From positions 124,001-188,000 of the forward strand of contig VWZL01004359.1 of NCBI GenBank assembly GCA_013396915.1: a DNA stretch of 64,000 nucleotides, in the 5' to 3' direction. The position numbers and the translations under genes are program-made. Below, in pieces: positions 41,901 through 51,065 of this stretch (position 1 is the stretch's first letter; each line of letters starts with the position of its first letter). A model generated the notes under the pieces. It worked only from the letters and a program-made list of their open reading frames with translations. It had not been told where the DNA came from and made no database searches. This DNA comes from Stercorarius parasiticus. Lineage: Eukaryota; Chordata; Aves; Charadriiformes; Stercorariidae.

Positions 41901-44900
41901 AAGGAGCGTAAATACAGCCTGCTATGTCTAGTTCAGTTCTACTACAAGTATATTTAGATACACATATTTTGTAAAGTAATTTAGGCTGCCAAAAGTTGTG
42001 ATGTATTGTCTCTCTGGTAAAGCATAGAACAAAACCATGTTTTACCTAATACCTATCAAAAAAGCTCACATTCTATAGCTACAAAATAATTTAGTTGCTT
42101 TACATTTAAACATGCTTGGATGTGTTCTTTTCTCAGTTGTTTAGATTTCCTGACTAAGTGCAGATTTCTAAATCAAAGACTAAGATGTGATAAGCCTTAA
42201 TTGATCTGGGAAGCTGTATGTTCTTGTGTGAAACTCCACGGTGCGGTTTGATGTATGCGGCAGTTCATTTTCAGCCCTTGCTTCTGCCTGTAGAATTTTA
42301 CTCTTTACTTCCTCTTCACCGTATTGGGAGCATTTATAACATAGTAAATACTGTAGTTTGCATAATAAAACTCTTCCAGGTTTTTCTAAGCAGAGTGTTT
42401 TGCTACATGTGTATGTAAATTTGTCTCAGTTGTGTGTAGAAAATAGTATTTGTGGGGGTTGTTTGTTTGTTTGTTTTGTCTTTCTTAATGAGGTAGCCAT
42501 TTTTGTGGCAAATCGTCCTAGATCCACGCTGGCAAGGAAATTTTAAGAATCCCCTAAGGGTACCTTTATATTCTTGCAGGTTTATTTATAGGATAAACAG
42601 TAGTTATCTGTTTGAATTACATATATTAATTTTAAGATGCGAAGCCATTACCTGCTTCAGTAGGAGAACACCAATTTTGAAACCATTGTCATGGAAGTTA
42701 AATTTCAGGTACTGGGTGTTATTGTTGTGTGAAGGAAATGCAGAACTCTCTATTCAGTGGGATTTATTGAACACGCAGTCTGGAGCTGTGTAAAATCAAT
42801 CAGTGGGAACTTGTGAAGAGTTAAGTTAATACACAGGGGGTTTCCCCCCGTTCTTCCTATTATGTGAGAAAATAATGCTTGTCATTTCAAGAAAACAAGT
42901 GCGGGAATTCTTTTCTTATCCCAAATAGACATAATTTGCATCTGAAATTTAAGAACCTCTACAAAGCAGTTTGAATATAAAAGCACATATTTGAAGAAAC
43001 AGGTGCATTTGGATAATCTGCCCAGATGGGTACAGGGGGGGTCAGTTTTGGCAGCTGGGTTGTCTTCCTCGGCGATGCCTTCTTCTGCCGTTGCCTGCAG
43101 CTGCCCTGAGGTCCCACTCGCCCCGGTGGGCTGCAGGACAGGGCAGAACTGGCAACAAAATCGACATTCTCAGCTTGGGCTGGATGTCACATTCTTGGCA
43201 TGAGAAGCATTTTAGACATTGTCTTTCGTGGCTTTCTGTATTTCGCTATTTCTCCTCTTAAAAGTTTCACTCTTTTGAAGTAATTTCCAAAGTTTGCGTA
43301 GTCGTACTTTATGTATTTTAATTGTCTTTTCATGAAAAGGTGTGCTGCTATTAAGAGCCTATGATGCATTATAATTTAGCTCTCGGTATTGACATTTAAC
43401 GCAACTTGTTTTGCACAGTATTGTGTAGCTTGTTTTGCTTAGGTAAACATGCAATTGGTAACTTTTGTATAGAATTTTTCCCTTTAGTTTCATGTTCTCT
43501 GCTCCCCTCTGCATGTCATTATTAGGGTACTAGTGCTTTGTTCTTTATAAACTTTGGTAAGATTCAGCACACAGTGCTATGGCTGTGACTGCTCTGATTG
43601 TTAGATGGAGTGTAAACTGTCTTATAAAACTGCCTGTTCTTCTGGAAGTACAACAATAGCATACTTTTCAAACATTTAAAAATAATTCTCAACCCAGGAG
43701 GTTTGCATAGCAGTTAAATACCTGTGAACCTCAGTCTCAGTCTTTTTGCAAGTATTTTTATGTTAAAAGACTCCTGGAAAAGAGCCGTGCTTTAGATAGG
43801 AGAAATTAAATGTCAATCTCTTCTCTTCACTTTCATCTTAACAGTGCTGTGTTTCTTAAGTTACCTCATAGGCGCTGCTGCTGGCTGTGCGCTCTGCTTG
43901 CACTGTTAGTCCTCAAGTTCCTTGAGGCCCTCTGTGGGTTGCCCGTCCTCGACTGTTACGGCCAAATACGGGGAGCTGCTTTCTGCCCTTTAGTCTCAGC
44001 AAGAACAACTGAGAGTGCCGTTGGAGCTGCTCTTTGTGTCATAGGGGTGTTAGGGTAATGCAAGCATCACGCACTACATGTGTAAAGCAAAAAGGCTCTC
44101 CGAGCTATACCAGAATTATGGAACAGCCAGCCAGTTCCTGGATGGAAATATTTTCATATCACAAAATTATTTATGTCACTGACGCCCTTACCAGCCTTGC
44201 TCTGTAAAACCAACGGAACAAAACGGGGAGCGTACTTGCCTCTCGCCCACTGTGTGGGTCAGCCTGGATGATGGGAAAGCACACAGCAGAGAAGCTGGCT
44301 GTGCTCCCGCTCTATCTCTTCAGTAGATAAGACCTTTTTAGGGCTGTCGGTTGGCTGCTTTCCCTTTTGCCTTTGAATCACCTCATGGTGTATTTTTAAA
44401 AGTATTTCTTGTGCTGCTTTGACAGAGGGGTGTGTTCGTGAGGGTTAAAATCTACAGGCTTTGTTTGCAAAAATGACTGTGTGCTAGACAAAAATGGACT
44501 GTCAGGCTGAACTTTGGATTTCTTGCTTTTTGCCAGCTTGAATCATACCATAAACTCTATTTAAAGATTTTGTTTTTTGTATTTATTTTCCACGTCCTTG
44601 ACCCTGACTGGTGAGCTGGACATTTGTGTTTGCCTTGGCAAGCTCCAAGCTGCTCATCTAGGGCAGGATGAAAACGCTTTTTTCCTTTTGTAAACAAACC
44701 GTTCCTTCAGTATTTTCCATAAGAATTCACACCACCATTTTGCAACGCTTCTAGGAATTGAGAAAATCTTGCCATTCAGAGTTTTCATTTTATACAGCTG
44801 GTAGCACTGCATAGAAATGTTTGATTTTATATGAGTAATAGTTTTCTGAGGTTGGATCTGAAGAGCTTTTTTCAGAATGTTTTCAAATTCCAGAAATACT

Positions 44901-45037
44901 ACAGTTTGTTGTGAAGCGGTTTGTTAAAGCTGTAGATCAATATTCATTGTTGCCTGTCCAGAAAATGGGGTTGTTTGTGGTTTTTATTTGTCTAACACTA
45001 ATGCTTGTGTGTCAGACAATGCAACTGTGAACACTGC
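38936..45037. other. Intronic sequence without recognised genes
   Basis: AT-rich intron. A purine-rich stretch around 40490-40925 is open on the + strand and is listed separately. A (TGTT)-type run lies near 42458-42478. A GC-rich patch at about 43020-43160 carries no recognised gene. Confidence 0.55.
40490..40928 (+). other. Open frame of about 145 codons, unidentified
   Basis: The + frame is open from 40490 to a stop at 40926-40928. It includes GRIIKHTAAGRGEISR, ENCVQEELEEEWLLLSEIK and LRLWDENTEIWKG. It lacks an ATG near its beginning. The overlapping minus strand is also open for 128 codons, which suggests purine-skewed, stop-poor sequence rather than selection. I recognise no domain. A relic of an old element is possible. 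Confidence 0.15.
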
Positions 45038-45112
45038 CCCATTGTACTAGAGACTGTACACGTGTCAAATACTGCTTTGTGCCCTGAAGAATTCACAGTC
45101 TAAATAAACATT
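45038..45112 (+). repeat. Possible ancient amniote repeat tail (L2/CORE-like)
   Basis: The text attgtactagagactgtaca, followed about 20 bases later by gccctgaagaattcacagtc and taaataaaca, resembles a tail shared by very old amniote interspersed repeats. Those read as a variant of ctaggcactgtaca followed by ccctgcc.caaggagcttac and agtctaa. The match is from memory and the family name is uncertain. An AATAAA sits at its right end (45103). Confidence 0.35.
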
Positions 45113-46403
45113 CGTGTTCTGTATTTCTTCAGATAGACATATTTTAGTGGTCAGGATATAAAATGAGAGAATAACTTAGTGGGCCGCTCAATGCCAACAC
45201 ACAAATTATGTTTTAGAACAAACGAACTGAGTTTCGTTTTCCAGAGGGACAAAGGACTGATGCTGCCCCTTTTTTGTTAGGTCGTTTGCAGTGGGGGGCT
45301 CACAGTTTTGAGGGCTGTATGCCATGGAAATGGCATTCTTGTTCTTGTAATCAGCAAGGCTTGTGGTACTCCAGCAGCGTTGCTGCTAATTTAGGCAAGT
45401 TTGAAATGCTCTAAGTTTGAGATGAAGTTTTATCTATTATAAAATTGATATTATTAAATCCAACTCAAAGCTGAGCACCCATGTTAGTCCTGATGCCAAG
45501 CTACTGCAAGCCCTGCCAAGGGGGAAAAAGGCTATTTGCCATGAGCTAAGCCTCCAAAAAATTATTAAAAGCCTTTTAAGAGCACCCACATTTCTCTGTA
45601 AGAAAAAGCTTGTAGCATATATTCAGAATATGTTCTCTTCTCCCCCCACCCCTCCTGAACTAATTGTGCTCCCAAGTCCCTGTATTTTTCCTCAGCTCAT
45701 GTGTTCTGCTCCCTGGTACCCGCTATGAATTTATAATGCTCGCCATAGTATGTTCACGAGGATACCAGATTCCTTGATGTTTTGTGAAAACACTTACTTT
45801 TTTTTTCCTCCAATCTACAACCACTTACTGAACATAGGCAAGTAGCAAAGTGAAAGTACAATTATATTGTATTGCAGAAAAAACTCGGTGTAGTTTTTAA
45901 ATTTCCTTAAACAATAGGAAAGTGCAAATTTCCATGTAACTTTTCAGCTTTATGCTGCTATTTATGAGATCTAATATTTGGGTGCAAAATGAAGTCTTGG
46001 AGAACAATTAGTTCTTCATGAATGTCACGAAAATTTTCTGCAGTGTTTAGTAAAGTGTGCTATTTATTATAAGTTATTATCCAGATTAAGTATGTGCCAA
46101 TGAGTCAGCAAACCAAAACGTCTGGTTTCTGGTCTACAGCTTACTGTAAATGATAATAAATAGCAAATAACCAAACTGACAGTTAGGAACAAATGCTGAA
46201 AAGTGTATGTTAAAAAATGCCCCCAAAATTACAAATTATGAATGGTGTGTGGATTGTCGACGGAAGAGAAAAATACTGAATTTTATGTAACGCTCCATTG
46301 GTGCTAGTCAACAGTCCATAAATGTTACTTATTCTTCCTTTCAAATAGTAATACCAATTTTATAAAGGTATATTAAAAGCATATTTGAACTCCGCAAACT
46401 AAA

Positions 46404-46427
46404 ATTACCCTTCCTTTTTTCTTGCAG
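46404..46427 (+). other. ATG7: 3' splice acceptor of the ATG7 terminal exon
   Basis: The tract ttacccttccttttttcttgcag is almost pure pyrimidine and ends in CAG immediately before ATC TGG GAC. Its position exactly at the expected ATG7 exon boundary supports both the splice site and the reading frame (phase 0). Confidence 0.85.
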
Positions 46428-46460
46428 ATCTGGGACATGAGTGATGATGAAACATTCTGA
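46428..46460 (+). CDS. ATG7: ATG7, last coding exon (C-terminal ten codons and stop)
   Basis: ATG7 is the cytosolic E1-like enzyme that activates ATG12 and the ATG8/LC3 family. It passes them to the E2 enzymes ATG10 and ATG3 during autophagosome formation. This exon encodes only the extreme C-terminal tail, IWDMSDDETF, then TGA. Human ATG7 ends almost identically (IWDMSDDET plus Ile, from memory), so only the last residue differs. The adenylation domain and catalytic cysteine lie in exons upstream of this window. In yeast Atg7 the extreme C-terminal region takes part in recognising Atg8. The exon opens in phase 0 right after a strong acceptor. The main alternative would be a retrocopy, but the intact intron boundary argues against that. 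Confidence 0.92.
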   Translation: MWDMSDDETF

Positions 46461-46659
46461 AAATCAGCTGAATAAGGTGGAAGATGACCTACTTTGGACT
46501 GGAGCGCTGCCTTTTATCTGTTATTTGACAAGTTAATGATTGCTCACCTATTCTGACCGCTACAAATACAAACAAATATAGTCCACATTTTGACATTAGT
46601 ATCTTCACCTTAAAAGCAGTCTGTTATGGATATAACTCTCCACATTTTCGTTTTTATTA

Positions 46660-46667
46660 TGTAAATA
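46660..46667 (+). promoter_or_regulatory. Pumilio-type element TGTAAATA in the 3' UTR
   Basis: TGTAAATA matches the UGUANAUA consensus bound by PUM proteins. It lies 200 bases after the stop codon. A single eight-base match in AU-rich sequence is weak evidence of function. Confidence 0.3.
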
Positions 46668-47704
46668 ACTAAAGCAATGTGGTTACGTTTAAACCTTGTC
46701 TTGCTTTTTTGCCTTTTTTTTGTTGTTGTTTCTAAATATGGCTCACAGATAAAATATGCGGCTTAAGTAAATTTTAGTGTTTTATTTGTCCCAGTTTTTA
46801 TTTTGTGTGTAAATGGATATGTCCAAGCAGCATGTCTAAGTGGATTTTTTCATCTTTCCCAGATTTGTGCCCCTTAAGTTGGAATTTGTTGTTAAGATTG
46901 AGAATATTCTGCTATTGGCAGTTAAACTGCATCTTTAAAAGAGAGCAGGAGTAGTAAGAACCTACACCTACTGCCTACAACACATTGCTTGCTGTTTCAA
47001 AGTACATATTTATAGTTCAATTGATTGCCTTTGTTACAGTATGATTGTTCTTGCCTGTGTCAATGGAGGTGTTATTCTCTGTAAAGACCTCATAATTTCA
47101 TGCTATGGAAAAAACTTGACCTATATTTACACAGGAAAGACCAAAGTGCATTGATGTCATCATTAGAGTCCCCTGAAGTTTAGAGAAGGCTCCGTTATGT
47201 AGTAAGGTTGCTTTTGGGGGAGGATCATTAATTCAGTTAAAACTTGTAGAGAAACGCTTAACAGAAATAGGAAATTGGTTCTCTAACTTTGCTGTTCTTG
47301 GATGCTGTCATGCAGTACTTTACAGGTGTTAAAAAAGACAATTCTGATTTTCGTTTCGGTTCGATTTGAAGTTTTTCATTTTTTGCAATATCAGGAATGG
47401 CGTCAGAGATTATGGCTGAGCACAAGCAGTAGTTTGAGGTTCCTTGAGTTTAAAAGATAACTTGAGAAAAATAGATTTGTAAAATACCAAAGTGCATTAT
47501 TACAAAATTGAAAGTGAATCTATTGTTTTTTAATCTTGGAAATGTTTTAGAAGTATATTTGAAATCCCTTTTATGGCTTTATTGTGGGGGTTATGGGCTA
47601 ACTCACTCAGAAAAAATGCAAATCGCTTTATCTGACAAGCAGTCTTTATTTCCCCTGTATATTGTGAAAATTAGTTGATCAATCCAATTGCTTTAGTTCC
47701 TTCC

Positions 47705-48479
47705 TGTCGTGGTTTAACCCCCACCGGGAACTAGGACCACGCAGCTGTTCGCTCACTCCCCGCCCCGCCCCAGTAAGGGTAGGGAGGAGAGGGAGAAAAA
47801 GGAAAAAAACCTGGTAGGTTAAGACTGTTTAATAGAACAGTAACAGAAGAGAAAATAGTAATAATAATGGTAAAAGAATATACAGAATTGTGATGCAACG
47901 CAATTGCTCACCACCTGGTGAATTGGTGTCCCAGCCCATCCTGAGCAGTGATCATGGATCCCTGGCCAACCCCCGTTGATATACTGGGCCGGGTGTCTCT
48001 GGTGTGGAATATGCCTTTGCCCAGCTTGTCCTGTNGCCCCGCCCCAGTAAGGGTAGGGAGGAGAGGGAGAAAAAGGAAAAAAACCTGGTAGGTTAAGACT
48101 GTTTAATAGAACAGTAACAGAAGAGAAAATAGTAATAATAATGGTAAAAGAATATACAGAATTGTGATGCAACGCAATTGCTCACCACCTGGTGAATTGG
48201 TGTCCCAGCCCATCCTGAGCAGTGATCATGGATCCCTGGCCAACCCCCGTTGATATACTGGGCCGGGTGTCTCTGGTGTGGAATATGCCTTTGCCCAGCT
48301 TGTCCTGTCTGTGCTCCCTCTCGGCTTCTTTCGGAAGCTGAAAGAGTCCTTGACTTAATATAAGCATTACTTAGCAACAGCTAAACCAATATGTGTTATC
48401 AACGTTATTCTCATACTAAATAGAAAACACAGCAGCTACTAGGAAGAAAATTAACTCTATCCCAGCTGAAACTAAGACA
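47705..48479 (-). mobile_element. Solo LTR of an avian endogenous retrovirus
   Basis: On the + strand the element runs from tgtcgtggtttaaccc to gctgaaactaagaca, with TG...CA ends. This is a widespread avian ERV LTR that I recognise by its sequence. Possible 5-bp target duplications flank it: cttcc (47700-47704) and tttcc (48480-48484), with one mismatch. On the minus strand the order is a TATA-like word (agtatatcaa), then attaaacagtctt as a likely poly(A) signal region. The retroviral sense is therefore probably minus, opposite to ATG7. No gag, pol or env is present, so it arose by LTR-LTR recombination. Removing the duplicated 273 bases and the N gives an element of about 501 bases. The exact ERV family is not assigned. 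Confidence 0.88.
47762..48308. repeat. Identical 273-bp copies around one N: likely assembly artefact
   Basis: Bases 47762-48034 and 48036-48308 appear identical, from gccccgccccagtaaggg to cttgtcctgt. A single N at 48035 separates them. A true tandem duplication would not need an N exactly at the junction. Two contig ends overlapping inside the LTR, joined without merging, explain this best. An open frame of 117 codons across the N is meaningless. Confidence 0.9.
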
Positions 48480-50182
48480 TTTCCTTAATATAAGCTCTGA
48501 ATATTTGGCGTAGATAATTTCACAGCTTCTCTATTATGCCACATCAGAGGAATTTCTGTCAGGTCAATTTGCCTAAAAGCAAGGATATCTGCAATTCCCA
48601 GATTCCGATCATAAAAGATTTATTGAAACATGCTGAGATTTGCATGAAGTGTCTGAAATAGCTCTTATGTCTTATTTCTTTTAACTATCATATTCATTAC
48701 ATTTGTGTGGTTTCTTAAATCGCCTGAAGAGAGTGACTTGTTTAGCTAACTTCATTGTAATATAAAAATATATATGAATCAAATATATTTTTGAAAGGCT
48801 GGTAACCATGGGAAACTGATCTTTTGGTGGTCAGGTGATGAACAATAAGACTGATACATGCCGCGTCGATTTTAAAGCAGTTTGTTAATGTACATAATGC
48901 CTTCCATGTTGTTAGCCATGCCGTAGTCCAGCCGGAATCCTGAATCAGTACCAGGGTAGTTTAAAGGGGATCATCTGCATTTTTATCATTTGGAGTTGCT
49001 GACCGTGGAGTGTAAAAGTCTCTTTGCAGTTTTTGGTTATATAAAACTTGAAAACCAAACTTCTCTCTCAAATGTGATAAATATTAATAATTATTTTAAA
49101 TATCTGAAACTCTGCTTATTGTGTAGCTTTACATGAAGGTATCTATTTAACTGCAGAAGTATACAAGATAGAAAGGTTCAAAACTCAGGGTTAATATAAT
49201 GTTTCCTTACCTCTGTAATTTCAGTAACATACAACTCTCTCAGGCTGAGCTGTTTCCTGTACATATGCTTCCCAGATGTCTCTGATGTTCAGAAACACTT
49301 CAGTTTGACTTGGAATAACTTCCGTTGTCTAACTATAATGTTGTTTTCTTTCTCCTTGCAGACCAGAATTGTTCTTATTTTGCTTTTACTCAATTTTTAG
49401 GCATTTACTGAGTGAGAAATCATGCGAATCCCCTCAAATGAATGAGTGCACATTCAAATACTATTAACAGATAAAACTGTTACTGGCTTTATTTACTGGC
49501 TCGTATGTACTTAATGGCAGGACTTCAGCTCAGTCCTCAGCTCCAGTTATTGGGTTTAATGGAAGAAGCTAAATTTTACCTTGCTTCATGAAGGAGGTAG
49601 CATTTAAATTTTATTTGTGCTGCCATGATGTCCTAGGTGTCAGTGAAGAGCCCAAACTCATACTTTCATTGTAGAACCCAAAAGCTACTGTGGGTTTTCA
49701 GGTATAAACCAAATCTGTTGGGACTGAACAGCCTCAGAGGAACCTGCTCACCTTCCTAAAGTATCTAACAGAAAGGTAATGGCATTATATGACAGTGTGG
49801 GTGGGAGCATATCTCACAGAAGGCAACTGTGACACCTGCATATCGCATCTGGGGACATTTAGTAGTGTTAGAAGACCACAGATCTCAATGAAGAGATGTT
49901 GACATCATTTTTGTGCTTGAGTATTTTAGGAACTCATGGAATGGTAGTCTCTGTTTTGCTTTCACACTTCTGCTGACTAGAATTTTTCGTCAGTGCCATC
50001 CCTTCAATGTGTTTGCTGGCTGATGTCTAGAATTTGTTACGGAGTAGTACCACATTCATGAAAGTGAGGAACTTGAGATTCTGTATGAGTTTTCTCCTTT
50101 AAAGCCCTCACTTGGCTCTCATCCTTGCTTTCACAATCTGCTGTTAAATCCTCTTCACCTGTGTCGTAGTCTGTTGATCAGG

Positions 50183-50188
50183 AATAAA
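50183..50188 (+). promoter_or_regulatory. First canonical AATAAA after the ATG7 stop
   Basis: The signal occurs in ggaataaatttcactta. It is the first AATAAA or ATTAAA I could find downstream of 46460. A T/GT-rich downstream element is not obvious, so its use is uncertain. Confidence 0.3.
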
Positions 50189-50205
50189 TTTCACTTAGGG
50201 CACAC

Positions 50206-50978
50206 CATTTATATCACATGTAATCACCATAGCGCCATTAAAGCCAGCAGGTGGTTCAGCCCACATGCGAATATATTCCATGGAGCATGGGCTAGTTTGA
50301 GTCTTAAGTCTTCAACGTTGGGCTCAATGAGGGAGAAAGGGTACAAATTTGAAAATTACATCTGTGAAGAAAGATTCATGATGGCCCAGACAGGTTGTTT
50401 GAGAAAATCACCAAGGAATGGAACCATAGGATTTATATTCCTCGGAAGCTGGTGACTCCCATGAAACTAAAGGGAGATTCTGCTTCAGTAGAAGTCAGCA
50501 GCACAATAGTTATTTTGGCACATCAAAGGAAACTGTGGTGATTACTCCAGACCTTAAAATCATTGAGCTTGAGCCTGGAAAAATACTTTTCCCTTCCCTG
50601 TGTTCTGTATGGCTTTGGTATTGTGTCCTCAGAGCAGTCCAGCGACATAAACTAAAATTTCGCTTTTGTCATCTTTGATATTCCACTTCCTCTATAACGT
50701 TCTTTCTAATTCTGTTTCTTTGTGTAAGATTTGGCTGCTCACCTTAAATATATGCAACACAAGTATTAGCAAAATTGAATAATTTTTCCATATATAAGCA
50801 TTTTCTTATAAGTTCTCACTTGTGCTTTCACAGAAAACTCTTAATGAAATGGGTTTTATGTATTTCTGAATTTCTCACTGTGGTTTGTAGAATGATGTCA
50901 CAGGACTTGTTTCTCCCTCTCGCTGAACAAATTCCTTCTAAATGGATGTAAACTAGTCTAATTGGAATTGCTAACACA
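50206..50978. other. Intergenic sequence, nothing recognised
   Basis: No gene, repeat family or regulatory structure is apparent. Confidence 0.5.
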
Positions 50979-51065
50979 ATCTCAGAATCATGTAGATTGG
51001 AAAAGACCCTTAAGATCATGGAGTCCCACCATAACCCTAACGCTGCCAAGCCCACCACTAGCGAC
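50979..51065 (-). mobile_element. Short CR1 LINE 3' end
   Basis: The + strand reads atctcagaatcatgtagatt, then ggaaaagacccttaagatca and ccataaccctaacgctgcca, followed by agcccaccact. This is the reverse complement of a CR1 3' tail of the tggaaaagacc subfamily. Similarity is lost after about 51065, so the copy is strongly 5'-truncated. Confidence 0.8.

Larger units (their letters stand above)
1..46427 (+). other. ATG7: ATG7 last intron (3' part; begins upstream of the window)
   Basis: This is inferred from the terminal exon that follows it. The intron ends in a textbook acceptor at 46427. I found no upstream segment resembling the preceding part of ATG7, such as the stretch around the DQYEREG-type motif or the residues just before IWDM. 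The penultimate exon therefore probably lies left of position 1, giving an intron of more than 46 kb. That fits mammalian ATG7, whose last intron is also very large as far as I recall. The interior holds CR1 fragments, small duplications, hairpins and unassigned AT-rich sequence, listed separately. I cannot exclude a short missed exon or a nested non-coding gene. Confidence 0.75.
46461..50205 (+). other. ATG7: Probable ATG7 3' UTR (end uncertain)
   Basis: Sequence after the TGA is AU-rich with long T runs, as in vertebrate 3' UTRs. I found no AATAAA or ATTAAA between the stop and 50183, where ggaataaattt gives the first canonical signal. If that site is used, the UTR is about 3.7 kb and includes the LTR at 47705-48479. 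A shorter UTR ending at a variant signal, such as GATAAA near 46748, is equally possible. RNA data would settle it. Confidence 0.4.

Noticed and set aside
46437..46470. C/D-box snoRNA-like words (tgatga and ctga)
   Set aside because: The boxes are only a few bases apart and fall in the ATG7 coding exon, so no snoRNA fits.
47819..48377. Minus-strand open frames across and beside the N
   Set aside because: They lie wholly inside the LTR, and one spans the assembly gap. LTRs of this kind do not encode these frames.
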